From QHXN01 sp032162705 (GTDB taxonomy: Bacteria; Acidobacteriota; Blastocatellia; Pyrinomonadales; Pyrinomonadaceae): a stretch of 64,000 nucleotides of DNA. The first letter of the stretch is position 1; each line of letters begins with the position of its first letter. The notes beneath the pieces are model-generated. The model worked only from the letters and a program-made list of their open reading frames with translations, had not been told where the DNA came from and searched no databases. A program made the translations under genes and the position numbers. Shown one piece after another: positions 53,444 to 62,096 of the stretch. The stretch is from assembly GCA_032162705.1 (NCBI GenBank), contig JAVRON010000095.1, positions 1-64,000 on the forward strand, in the 5' to 3' direction.

Positions 53444-53941
53444 TTATCCCGCTCCCTGGTTGCGTTGCGAAATTGAATGTCTTACGCCTTCTTCAGGGAA
53501 AGTCTTTATTGTTCGTGAACAACTCGACTTTGGAGTCTTGAAACCTCGTTGCATGAGCGCATAACGGGACATCTTTTTGACGCAGATGTTGGGACGGTGC
53601 TGCGAACAGATTTCGTGCAATCAGATTGATATCTGACGCCCGGACTTCCCTTCCCGCAAGTTCCATGGTTGCTGCCTTTATTTCTTTCAACCGGGCGACA
53701 CTAGCCGACGTGTGAAACTGTCTACTTCCTCACGCTTCGCGCCGTCCCGATACAACTTGGTGACACCTTCGCGAATCAAATGTTCCGGTTGACGAGAAGA
53801 CGACAGCGTCGCAAAATAGTCAATCAAGGACGACCGAAATTGATTTAAAGATCAACGTTTCAGCCGAGCGAATTTAAACCCCCTTTTCTTGATACACCCG
53901 ACAAACAAGTTCTCAGCCTTTAGACCTTTGGAGGGTACGTG
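53444..53941. other. Degenerate region with decayed minus-strand frames
   Basis: On the minus strand two frames look like gene debris. One (about 53846-53687) encodes REGVTKLYRDGAKREEVDSF. The next (53666-53493) encodes MELAGREVRASDINLIARNL and ends VELFTNNKDFP, which faintly resembles a PIN-type toxin end. Neither has a clear start site. The order would fit an eroded toxin-antitoxin pair, at low confidence. Confidence 0.3.
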
Positions 53942-54607
53942 ATGAATTTTAGACTTAATCCCCTGCGCAATCTTGTTGCTTCTATTTTTGTCGTCCTCCT
54001 TCTCTCCGTCGCCGCCGCTGCACAGACCGAGCAGAGCCACGACTTCTCCGGCCTACACATTAAGAACTTCGGACAGATGGACGCGCGCTTCTTCCGCGGC
54101 GCGGAGCCAAAGAAGATCGACGATTTCCAGGCGCTCAAGCAGCTCGGCATCAGCACGGTGATCGACCTTCAGGCCGAGCCTTCGGCGGCGGAGCGCGGCT
54201 GGGTCGAGTCGCTCGGGATGCGCTACGTCAACATTCCGATGGTCGATAAGGCGTACCCGAAGCCGGAGTGGGTCGCGGCCTTCATGAAGACGGTGGACGA
54301 CCCCTCGACGGGCAAGTTCTTCGTACACTGCGCGGGCGGGCGTCACCGCACAGGCTCGATGGGCGCGGTTTATCGCTTCGAGAAGTATGGATGGAATTAC
54401 GAACAGGTCTACGCGGAGATGAAGCAGTACGACTTCTACACGAGCTGGGGTCACGGCGACTTCAAGACCTTCGTCGAAGACTACTGGAAGCAGATTCAGG
54501 GACGACACGGCTCGACGCAGCCCGTCGCTAAGGATGCAAGCCCCGTGTCTAAAACGGCCACGGCCTCCGCCACCTCCATCGAAGGCGTCTTCGCAGGCAA
54601 GCACTGA
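53942..54607 (+). CDS. Secreted tyrosine / dual-specificity phosphatase-like protein
   Basis: The 221-residue protein has a signal peptide (about 1-27, ending AAAAQ) and a cysteine-phosphatase fold. FFRGAEPKKIDDFQALKQLG and VIDLQAE precede the P-loop VHCAGGRHRTG (C130 to R136, the CX5R motif). The signal peptide implies periplasmic or external action on phospho-proteins, phospholipids or inositol phosphates. GGAGG lies 8 bp before the ATG. It faces, tail to tail, a secreted kinase-like protein and ends with a strong terminator. Confidence 0.85.
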   Translation: MNFRLNPLRNLVASIFVVLLLSVAAAAQTEQSHDFSGLHIKNFGQMDARFFRGAEPKKIDDFQALKQLGISTVIDLQAEPSAAERGWVESLGMRYVNIPMVDKAYPKPEWVAAFMKTVDDPSTGKFFVHCAGGRHRTGSMGAVYRFEKYGWNYEQVYAEMKQYDFYTSWGHGDFKTFVEDYWKQIQGRHGSTQPVAKDASPVSKTATASATSIEGVFAGKH

Positions 54608-54632
54608 CCTCCTCCAACTTTCGCTGAAAGAT

Positions 54633-54672
54633 AAAGAGAAAGGCCGCTCCGTGTTGAGCGGCCTTTCTCTTT
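54633..54672 (+). terminator. Strong intrinsic terminator
   Basis: A 17-bp perfect stem (54633-54649 with 54656-54672, core AAAGGCCGCTC) has a 6-base loop and ends CTCTTT. It lies 25 bp after the phosphatase gene and may serve both convergent genes. Confidence 0.9.
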
Positions 54673-54757
54673 CCCATACTCATTTGTGCCCGTGCGGTCG
54701 GAGCTTACAAACCCACCGATAATAATATTTGGTTTCTCCCACCTATGAAGGCCGACC

Positions 54758-55786
54758 TCAGAGGCCCGGCGTTGTGGCTGCCGTGGGCGCGGGCGCGGGC
54801 AGACTGTGCAGTGCATTGATGCGCGCGAGCACCTCCTGCGAAAGCCCTTCGACCTCTGCGGGCGTGTAGTTCGCAGCGCGGAAGGCGTCCTTGACCTGCT
54901 CTTCGCTCAACTGCGAGAGCAGGTCGCCGATCCACTTCGCCTGCTCAACGGTGATGTGGTCGAAGAGGCCGGAGTTCTTTCCGTGATAGTCGAACTTGAC
55001 GCGGTCGCCTTCGACCTTGTCGATGAAGCCGGTCTTGATGTACTTATCCGGCTCGTTGCGGCTGTGCGTGATCGCGCCGCCCGTCTTGCCGAAGGTCGCG
55101 CCGAGGTCGCTGATGATATAGCGAAGCTCGCCCTGCCCGTCCGCTTCGCCGGGCATATAGATGACCTTGTTGTTCTCGTCCTTCAAATCCCAATTGTTCA
55201 AAAGCCCCATCAGAATGACGAGTCCCTGAAACTCCTTTGTCGCCGAGAACGGGTTCTGATTCCAACTCCACATGTCGAGCCGCTTCTCTCCCTTCGGCCT
55301 CGCCTCGAAGCGGACGTTGGCGAAGCCCTTGCCCTCGCACCTCTTGACGTTCTTGCGCGGCTTCGGTGCGTTGACGATCTGCACACAAGGCACGAGGTAG
55401 TTAATCTCGGTCGCGTAGCCCGCGGCCCACAGCAAACGCACGGCGGCGGTCTCGGGCTGCGACTCGTTGCCGACCTTGACGACCCACTTCTTCCCCGAAG
55501 CGTCGCGCACGCGCCACTTCACAGAGTAGCCCGGCTCCGGCGGTGTCTCTTCCCAGATGACCTGACTCAGGTCAGGCTTCATCTCCTCGCCGCCGGGCCC
55601 GAGCAGAAGATTGCGCGAACCGATGTCGGCCGGCTCCTGCCAAAGCACGGGCGTGCCCTGCGGCGGCGGCTCCTTCTTTTCGTCCTTCTTGGAATCCTTC
55701 TGGCCTGCGAGCGCCGACGAAGAGAAAGCTATCGACGCGGCGAAAAGCATCACGATTGATTTGCGAAACAACTTATTGAATCTCAT
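54758..55786 (-). CDS. Secreted protein with kinase-like fold motifs
   Basis: The 342-residue protein has a signal peptide (about 1-28). Its middle resembles HipA/PI3K-type atypical kinases: KKWVVKVGNESQPETAAVRL (candidate ATP-binding Lys near 104 and Glu), NNWDLKDENN (catalytic-loop-like, Asp and Asn about 200-206) and YIISDLGATFGK (metal-binding DLG, about 224-232). If it is a kinase it would act outside the cytoplasm, as Fam20-type kinases do, which raises the question of phosphate donor. ATG 55786 has GAGGAG at good spacing. It lies between the phosphatase and ppk1. Confidence 0.55.
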   Translation of the reverse strand: MRFNKLFRKSIVMLFAASIAFSSSALAGQKDSKKDEKKEPPPQGTPVLWQEPADIGSRNLLLGPGGEEMKPDLSQVIWEETPPEPGYSVKWRVRDASGKKWVVKVGNESQPETAAVRLLWAAGYATEINYLVPCVQIVNAPKPRKNVKRCEGKGFANVRFEARPKGEKRLDMWSWNQNPFSATKEFQGLVILMGLLNNWDLKDENNKVIYMPGEADGQGELRYIISDLGATFGKTGGAITHSRNEPDKYIKTGFIDKVEGDRVKFDYHGKNSGLFDHITVEQAKWIGDLLSQLSEEQVKDAFRAANYTPAEVEGLSQEVLARINALHSLPAPAPTAATTPGL

Positions 55787-55816
55787 AAACACTCCTCAAA
55801 AATTGCATGCGTTCGT

Positions 55817-57961
55817 TCACACGGGTTTAGGGGCATCGGTGAAATAGAGCTGGCTGTTGAAGCGCTCGCCGCCCGGCTCGTCTGTCACGGGGCTATATCG
55901 ACCGTCGAGACCGAGCACGCGCGCCTTAACGTTGTCGCGCAGGTATGCGTCCAGCACAACGTCCTTCAGGTATCGCTTGAGGCGCTCGTCGCGGACGGGC
56001 GCGATGGTCTCGACGCGCCGGTCGAAATTTCGGTGCATCCAGTCGGCGCTGCCCGTATACACCTCTTCGTCGCCGCCGTTCTGAAAGTAATAGGCGCGGC
56101 TATGTTCGAGAAAGCGACCGACGATGCTGCGGACGCGTATCGTCTCGGAAAGACCGGGGACGCCTGGCTTGAGCATGCAGATGCCGCGCACGATGAGGTC
56201 GATGGAGACTCCGGCCTGCGAAGCCTCGTAGAGCGCCGCGATGACGCGCGTGTCGGCGAGACGGTTGATCTTGACGATGATGCGTGCGGGACGGCCCGCG
56301 CGCGCGTGCTCTGACTCGCGGCGGATGAGCGTGAGCGTCTTCTCGCGCAGGTTGGTCGGCGAGACGAGGAGCCGCCGGTACTCTTTCTGGCGCGAGAAAC
56401 CCGTCAGGAAGTTGAAGAGGTCTGTAGCGTCCGCGCCGATCTCTTCGTCGGCGGTGAAGAGTCCGAGGTCTGTGTAGAAGTTTGAGGTGACGGGGTTGTA
56501 GTTCCCCGTGGCGATATGAACATAGCGGCGCAAATCATCGCCTTCGCGGCGGACGACGAGCGCGACCTTGCAGTGCGTCTTCAGGCCGATGATGCCGTAG
56601 ACGACATGCACGCCCGACTCTTCAAGTCGTTTTGCCCACTCGATATTGTTCTCTTCGTCGAAGCGCGCCTTCAACTCGACGAGCGCCGTCACCTGCTTGC
56701 CTTGTGCGACGGCCTCGATAAGCGCCTCCGGGATGGGTGAGTCCTGTCCCGTGCGGTAGAGGCAGATTTTGATGGCAGCCACGTCGGGGTCTTGCGCCGC
56801 CTGTTCGATGAAGTCGGTGACGGCCCTGAAGGACTCGTATGGATGATGCAGCAGCACGTCGCGGGCACGTATCACTTCAAAGAAGTTCTCGGCGTCGCGG
56901 AAGGCGTTGGGGAGTTTCGGCTCGAAAGGCGCATCCTTCAGATCAGGCCGGTCGAGCTTGTAGAGCTGCATCAACTCGCGCGTGTTGAGCGGCCCGTCAA
57001 CTGTGTACACATCCTGCGGCATGAGGTCGAAGGCGGCCGTTAGGTAGCCCCTCATCTCTTCGGGCATCTGCGCCGCGACTTCGAGACGGACGGCGGTGCC
57101 GAAGCGGCGCGCGCGCAACGTCTGCTCCATCATTCGCAGGAGGTCGTTGGCCTCCTCCTCACGTATGTCAACGTCTGCGTCGCGTGTGAGGCGGAAAGCG
57201 TGGCAATGGCTGACGCGCATCCGCGGAAAGACAGACTCAAGGTTGGCCGCGATCAGGTCTTCGAGATAGACGAACTTCGTGCCCCCATCGTCCACGGGCA
57301 CTAAACGCGGGACGAGCGGCGGAATCTTGATGCGCGCAAAACGCGGATCGACCTTGCCGGTCAGCGAACGCGTGATGCCGTGTTCCGGCATAGGCTCGAC
57401 CATCAGCGCGAGGTTCAGGCTGAGGCTGGAGACGTATGGGAAAGGGTGTCCCTGGTCTATGGCCTGCGGTGTGAGCAAGGGGTGAACCTGCTTCTTGTAG
57501 AACTCTCGGAGCGACTGGCGCTCCGGCAGCGACAGAGTGTTGTATGCAACGATGCGGATGCCGCGCTCGGCCAGCGCCGGTAGAACCTCTTTACAGAGAC
57601 AGCGCGCGTGCTCAACCGTTAGCGTGAGCAGACGTGCCCTGATCTCTCTCAACTGCTCCACCTGTCCCATGCCGTCGGGCGACAGCTCGACCACGTTGCC
57701 CGCCAGCGTCTCCTGCAACCCGGAGACACGAATCATGAAGAACTCGTCGAGATTCTCGGCGAAGATAGAGAGGAACTTGAGACGTTCGAGAAGGGGCTGC
57801 GTGGCGTCGAGCGCTTCTTCGAGCACGCGTCGATAGAATTCGATCTGGCTCAGCTCGCGGTTGAAAAGCGGTATCGACTCGGGACGCGCCTGTCTGCTGC
57901 GCGAGCCGGATGCTCCGTCAGTCTCGCCATCGGAGGGTTGTGTGTTGGTTAAACTTGTCAT
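55817..57961 (-). CDS. ppk1: Polyphosphate kinase 1
   Basis: The 714-residue enzyme makes polyphosphate from ATP. N-terminal FNRELSQIEF has Gln where most PPK1 have Trp. LSIFAENLDEFFMIRVSGL, PYVSSLSLNLAL, and the catalytic-His region YVHIATGNYNPVTSNFYTDL are all present. The C-terminal domain SADWMHRNFDRRVETIAPV is complete. Start ATG 57961 is preferred to GTG 57973. It lies 30 bp upstream of the kinase-like gene and may be co-transcribed with it. Confidence 0.95.
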   Translation of the reverse strand: MTSLTNTQPSDGETDGASGSRSRQARPESIPLFNRELSQIEFYRRVLEEALDATQPLLERLKFLSIFAENLDEFFMIRVSGLQETLAGNVVELSPDGMGQVEQLREIRARLLTLTVEHARCLCKEVLPALAERGIRIVAYNTLSLPERQSLREFYKKQVHPLLTPQAIDQGHPFPYVSSLSLNLALMVEPMPEHGITRSLTGKVDPRFARIKIPPLVPRLVPVDDGGTKFVYLEDLIAANLESVFPRMRVSHCHAFRLTRDADVDIREEEANDLLRMMEQTLRARRFGTAVRLEVAAQMPEEMRGYLTAAFDLMPQDVYTVDGPLNTRELMQLYKLDRPDLKDAPFEPKLPNAFRDAENFFEVIRARDVLLHHPYESFRAVTDFIEQAAQDPDVAAIKICLYRTGQDSPIPEALIEAVAQGKQVTALVELKARFDEENNIEWAKRLEESGVHVVYGIIGLKTHCKVALVVRREGDDLRRYVHIATGNYNPVTSNFYTDLGLFTADEEIGADATDLFNFLTGFSRQKEYRRLLVSPTNLREKTLTLIRRESEHARAGRPARIIVKINRLADTRVIAALYEASQAGVSIDLIVRGICMLKPGVPGLSETIRVRSIVGRFLEHSRAYYFQNGGDEEVYTGSADWMHRNFDRRVETIAPVRDERLKRYLKDVVLDAYLRDNVKARVLGLDGRYSPVTDEPGGERFNSQLYFTDAPKPV

Positions 57962-57973
57962 TCGTCTCAGCAC

Positions 57974-58409
57974 GCAGGCAAACGACAGAAGCCCGGCGCG
58001 CTATAATCTACTTCACGAAATATCTACTTCACGAAATACCTGCGAGGAGAAAAAGATGTCTTCGTGTGAGATGCACGCATGCGCGCCAACGATAGCCGCT
58101 TCGGCACAAGACCTCTCGCCACTCCCTCGAATAGGCCCCTTCGACCGCACGGCCTTCAACGCATGCGCCTAAAAGGCACACGAATGGGAAGAGTTAGAAA
58201 AACCTAAGACGCTTACTGCAAGCATCGTACCTTCCGACCGGACGTAGGGGGGCGAATCCGCTGAACTTATTTTACTGCAATATTTAACCTGTGCAAGTCC
58301 GTGCCGCGTCACTCTGTCTCCTGTACTGTTTCATTCCTCAAGCGCGGCAAACTTTGCCTGCATTCTCATCTCGGGCTGAACGGATGCTCCATGCAATCGT
58401 TTGAACCTT
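57974..58409. other. Divergent intergenic region upstream of ppk1
   Basis: This stretch of 436 bp contains a TATAAT (58002-58007), a 16-bp perfect tandem repeat (ATCTACTTCACGAAAT, 58007-58038), and a small open frame with a strong ribosome-binding site (58055-58171). The rest, to the methyltransferase stop, holds nothing I recognise. Confidence 0.5.
58055..58171 (+). CDS. Possible 38-residue small protein
   Basis: ATG is preceded by GCGAGGAGAAAAAG, one of the best ribosome-binding sites in the window. The product MSSCEMHACAPTIAASAQDL plus SPLPRIGPFDRTAFNACA has three cysteines, no signal peptide and no known family. A TATAAT lies about 50 bp upstream. It could be a real small protein, a leader peptide or chance. 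Confidence 0.3.
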
Positions 58410-59573
58410 TCAAAGTTTTTTCTGTACGAGAATCTGAAAGTGCGATGCCATCCCGCCCGGCAAGATCATCTCGCGTGCGTCGAGTCGCAAACTCGTAACC
58501 TCGGACTCGTCAGTCGCCTCCGCGCTTTCACGCTCCAACTGTTCGAGCAGCCCCGCTGTGAGCAGGAAGGCATCGAGACGTTCAAGCAACACGGTCTTTA
58601 AACCTGCGGTCTCGCTCGCGGCCCTGATATGCGTCCAGTTCACGGTCGTGGTCAAATCCTGTTCGCCCGGACAACACAGAAGGTCTTCGACGAACGAGTG
58701 GCCGCGGAAGGCCCGGAGCGTGCCCGCGCGCCTGTGCGAATCACCGAAGAGGCTCGCGGCCTCGTCGCCGTAATCGACCGTGAAGACGAACCCGCGCCCG
58801 ATGATCTCGGCCACACGCGCCATCCACTCCACAGCTTCGAGATTCACTTCCGCGACTTGACCCTCGGCAAGAGTCACATTCATCCGCTCGAAGTATTCGG
58901 CGAGACCCGGCGTCGAAAGGTTGCCTTCGACAAAAGCGAAACCGCCGCCGTCATCGTCCAGTCCGACGTACGACTCGCGCAAGCCCCCCTCGCTCACAAG
59001 CACGCGGTGAACTGGCAGCGCGTCGAGCAACTCGTTTGAGAAAACGATGGCGGCTTCAAGCGGGCGCTCGACACTGGAAGCGCTGCGGAACTCGACCCGG
59101 TCTGCGAACTCGGAGAGGAGCGCGGCGGCGCGTTCGCGCGAGTCGAGGCACGCCTCGTCGAAGACGTAGCGGAGCGCGCCGAAGACGTGCGGCGCATCAC
59201 GCCGAAGAGTTCGCAGCAGGCCCTGTGCGAAGTGACCTGCGCCGCCTCCTGCTTCGAGCAGATAGAGGACTGTTGGTGAGCCGAGTTCTTCGTAGAGCTT
59301 TGCGAAGTGGCGCGCGAAGGTCGCGGCAAAGAGCGCGCTCCGCTCGGGGCTTGTACGGTAATCTCCCCCGCGCCCCCAACGCACGGCCTCGCGCCTCTGA
59401 TAGTAGCCACCGCTCTCGTCGTAGAGCGCCGCGCGCATCCACTCGCGAAAGGTTATGGGGCCTTCGCGCCGTATGCGTTCGCGCAGCCTCGCGGCGAGCG
59501 AAGACCCGACTTCAGTCGAAGCCGAGTCTTCGTTCCCGGCAACGAATGGGTCGCTACTGCCTTGGCGGCTCAT
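58410..59573 (-). CDS. MidA-family SAM-dependent methyltransferase
   Basis: The 387-residue methyltransferase belongs to the MidA/NDUFAF7 family. The N-terminus has GPITFREWMRAALYDESGGYY. LLEAGGGAGHFAQGLL is the SAM-binding loop, IVFSNELLDALPVHRVL the family motif IV, and FVFTVDYGDE follows. The human homologue methylates an arginine of complex I; bacterial targets are unknown. ATG 59573 overlaps the preceding zinc-ribbon gene by 20 bp. Confidence 0.9.
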   Translation of the reverse strand: MSRQGSSDPFVAGNEDSASTEVGSSLAARLRERIRREGPITFREWMRAALYDESGGYYQRREAVRWGRGGDYRTSPERSALFAATFARHFAKLYEELGSPTVLYLLEAGGGAGHFAQGLLRTLRRDAPHVFGALRYVFDEACLDSRERAAALLSEFADRVEFRSASSVERPLEAAIVFSNELLDALPVHRVLVSEGGLRESYVGLDDDGGGFAFVEGNLSTPGLAEYFERMNVTLAEGQVAEVNLEAVEWMARVAEIIGRGFVFTVDYGDEAASLFGDSHRRAGTLRAFRGHSFVEDLLCCPGEQDLTTTVNWTHIRAASETAGLKTVLLERLDAFLLTAGLLEQLERESAEATDESEVTSLRLDAREMILPGGMASHFQILVQKKL

Positions 59574-60147
59574 CGGGCTGCTTGTCGAGGGGCTGCTTGT
59601 CGAGCAGGCGCGTGGTGTGGTCTGTGACGCTCGCTCCGGGCGGTTGCGCCAGCTCGCCCGTGTCGAAGCGTTGCGGACGGCGATACGGGGCGGCGGGCGT
59701 GCTCTGAGTGGGTGGTAGCGCCGCTCGATGCGGCATGCCGAGGTAGTTGGGCGGGACGGCGGGCGGCACGTAAGGCGGCTGCACACCCGCAGCCCCTTCG
59801 ACGGGAACGTTCGACTCGAAGAAGAGCGCGTAGAGCATGCGCAGCAGCCCGCCCATGACGCAGACGATGGCTGTGAGCGGGATGAGTTCTCCGGGGAAGC
59901 CGAGCATCACGACGCCGAGAAAGATGACGACGGGCACGACGACCACCACGCTCAGCATCAGGAACGCACCCTGCTTGAGTCCCTTGTTGCGCGGAGAAAT
60001 ACTACCGGCGGCGGGCGCGGGCAAGCGCCAGGGCAGTTGCCCTCCACCCTCCAGCAACTCGCTCACGACGTTGAGTGGGAAGCCGCAGGCGGAACAGAAT
60101 CGTGCGTCATTTGAAATCTGTCTTTGTCCACACTGGGGGCAGAACAT
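59554..60147 (-). CDS. Zinc-ribbon membrane protein (copy B)
   Basis: The 197-residue protein has an N-terminal zinc ribbon (FCPQCGQRQ...FCSACGFPL, two CxxC knuckles). Two membrane helices follow (about 63-105) and then a Pro-rich cytoplasmic tail with LDKQPLDKQP. It is a tandem paralogue of the gene at 60174. Such proteins are common but uncharacterised; a role in membrane organisation or secretion is possible. It overlaps the methyltransferase start. Confidence 0.7.
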   Translation of the reverse strand: MFCPQCGQRQISNDARFCSACGFPLNVVSELLEGGGQLPWRLPAPAAGSISPRNKGLKQGAFLMLSVVVVVPVVIFLGVVMLGFPGELIPLTAIVCVMGGLLRMLYALFFESNVPVEGAAGVQPPYVPPAVPPNYLGMPHRAALPPTQSTPAAPYRRPQRFDTGELAQPPGASVTDHTTRLLDKQPLDKQPDEPPRQ

Positions 60148-60173
60148 CTTCTGACTCCTGAAGTCTCAACGCT

Positions 60174-60731
60174 TCAACGCGCGGGTTCGTCACGCTCTTC
60201 ATCGAGCAGACGGGTCGTGCCCTCGGTCACGCTCGGCCTGTACATGATCTCCGCTGTGTCAGAGCGCGGGGCGACATAGCCGCGTGCGGGCACGCCCTGC
60301 TGCGGCGGAAGCGACGCAGCCTGACGCGGCGTCGTGAATTGTTTGGGCGCGGGCGGTGTGTAAGCCTGCGGCTGCGGCTTCGCACGGCGGAAGGGGCCGT
60401 CCTCGAAGATGAGCGCGTAGATGAGGCGCAGCAGCCCGGCCATGAAGATCATGGCCCCGATGAGGGACAGCTCCTCCGGCGTGCGTATCAACTCGTGCAA
60501 CATCACCAGTGCGGGCCCGAGAAAGATGCCGAAGAGCATCAGCTTACCGCCGAGACGCACGCCCTTGTGACGCGGCGACTCAAGGGTTGGCTCGCCCCCT
60601 TGCGTCACGTTCACCAGAGGCACGCCGCCCGTGACGAGCAGTCCCGCCACAGACTCAAGCTGGAAGCCGCATCGAGAGCAGAAGCGTGTCGCGTCCGACG
60701 CCTGCTGCTGGCCGCATTGTGGGCAGAACAT
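60174..60731 (-). CDS. Zinc-ribbon membrane protein (copy A)
   Basis: The 185-residue protein has the same plan as the gene 26 bp downstream: FCPQCGQQQ...FCSRCGFQL zinc ribbon, RHKGVRLGGKLMLFGIFL and a second helix, then a Pro/Gln-rich tail ending TTRLLDEERDEPAR. The shared TTRLLD ending and GLLR-(M/L)-(L/I)YAL(F/I)FE segment show they arose by duplication. Confidence 0.7.
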   Translation of the reverse strand: MFCPQCGQQQASDATRFCSRCGFQLESVAGLLVTGGVPLVNVTQGGEPTLESPRHKGVRLGGKLMLFGIFLGPALVMLHELIRTPEELSLIGAMIFMAGLLRLIYALIFEDGPFRRAKPQPQAYTPPAPKQFTTPRQAASLPPQQGVPARGYVAPRSDTAEIMYRPSVTEGTTRLLDEERDEPAR

Positions 60732-60852
60732 TCTTCAACTCCCTCCCGTCGAGATGAGGCCACTGACCCCGCTTGCCTTACGACTATCCCACGCGCAAAG
60801 TTCACGCGCAACCATTCCCCGCGTGTGCTCCAAACATAACTCGCGTGCGCGG

Positions 60853-61335
60853 TCAGACCCACGGCAGACGTGTGTCGGAGAAGAGCCGGAACGTACTGTA
60901 TGCGCGCCCCTGATGATGCGCGGCGCGCACGAGCGTCTCGACGACGAGCGAGAAGAGCGTACGCATCTCGCCCGTGGGCACGGCAATCTCTTTTGAAAGG
61001 TCTTCGTCGGAGCTTAGAAACTCGAAGGCGCGGCGGCGTGTCGCCTCGGCCTCTTCGAGGTATCTTGCGATGTGTGCGGGCGTGGGCAGAGACTCCGGCA
61101 GAGTCCACTCGAAGGGGTCGTCCCAGAGGTTGACGGTGATGCCGCCGAAGGTCTGTTCGACGGCGGCGGCGCTGCGCAGGATGTGCTCGCCGCAGGAGTA
61201 GACGGGAAAGGTTCGCGCCTCCTGCACGCGTGTGGGCTGCCAGTAGAGCCGTTTGGCGGGGACGGCCTGCACGAACGCGTGCGAGCGTTCGTGCAGGCGC
61301 GCGAACTCTTCATCGAGGCCGCGAACGATTCGCAT
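60853..61335 (-). CDS. DinB-superfamily protein
   Basis: The 160-residue four-helix-bundle protein is of the DinB/YfiT type. Candidate metal ligands are His in CGEHILRSAAAVE and the HH pair in RAAHHQGRAYSTFR. Members are metal-dependent thiol transferases or hydrolases, mostly uncharacterised. It lies 122 bp upstream of the zinc-ribbon pair on the same strand. Confidence 0.7.
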   Translation of the reverse strand: MRIVRGLDEEFARLHERSHAFVQAVPAKRLYWQPTRVQEARTFPVYSCGEHILRSAAAVEQTFGGITVNLWDDPFEWTLPESLPTPAHIARYLEEAEATRRRAFEFLSSDEDLSKEIAVPTGEMRTLFSLVVETLVRAAHHQGRAYSTFRLFSDTRLPWV

Positions 61336-61394
61336 CCTTCAACTCGAACGCACGCGCCTTCGTCTCTCTACTTACTGAGACCGTCTCTCTCTCG

Positions 61395-61751
61395 TCACTG
61401 AGACTTGACGCGGCGGTCTTCCTCCTTCATGGCCGTGCCGAAGTTGCGACCGCGGAACGTCGCGCCCGAATAGACGTGACCCTTGACGCCGACGCGTGCG
61501 CCGCGCGAAGGAACACCGCGCTCGGTGATAACCCAGATGCGGCCTGTGCCGTCGTCAAGCTCGTAGGCCCCGCCGACGAAAGGTATGCCGTAGCTGTCTG
61601 TGACGCGCCCGACGATGCCGACATCCTTGTCCATGTAGCGGTTGGGGTCGGCGTTGATCTTCCCGATGTTCGTCTGGCTCGGGCAAGCCGTCAGACTAAA
61701 CATGGCGACGAGTAGAACGGGTAAAAGAAATAGTGTGCGACGTGTCTGCAT
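61395..61751 (-). CDS. Small lipoprotein with OB-like domain
   Basis: The 118-residue protein has a lipoprotein signal with lipobox SLTAC (Cys about 23). The rest (DPNRYMDKDVGIVGRVTDSYGIP, GRIWVITERG, VGVKGHVYSG) has the strand pattern of a small OB-fold nucleic-acid or ligand-binding domain, as in tRNA_anti-like families. ATG 61751 has AAGGAG 6-7 bp upstream. Confidence 0.7.
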   Translation of the reverse strand: MQTRRTLFLLPVLLVAMFSLTACPSQTNIGKINADPNRYMDKDVGIVGRVTDSYGIPFVGGAYELDDGTGRIWVITERGVPSRGARVGVKGHVYSGATFRGRNFGTAMKEEDRRVKSQ

Positions 61752-62096
61752 GTGCATCTCCTTAACTTCGGATCGAATATCGGGAGAGCGCTGGCATGAT
61801 AGCACGGCGGATTGTCCCCCCGGAAAGTGACGCCGTTCGCGGCACGAACGTTAACAAACTTCCCGCGAACTTTACGCGCCCAAGGGGTGTTCGGAAAGCC
61901 CCTCGATGGTGTATAAAACTCCGGCAGCTTCCGTCTTTAACAAAAGCCACTTGCCGGAGTCGGTTCGATGCTTCGTGCCATTCAGGCCAACCGGAGAGAG
62001 CTTTGACGCCACGTTTGATTGCCCTCGCAGCGGCCACGGTTGCTCGCAAACGTCCGACGAAGTCACACTAAATCTTGCAAGTCGATGGAGGAGCCT
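61752..62096. other. Divergent intergenic region
   Basis: This stretch of 345 bp separates the leftward lipoprotein gene from the rightward Ntn-hydrolase gene. No clear promoter hexamers, family repeat or small gene is visible. Confidence 0.4.
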
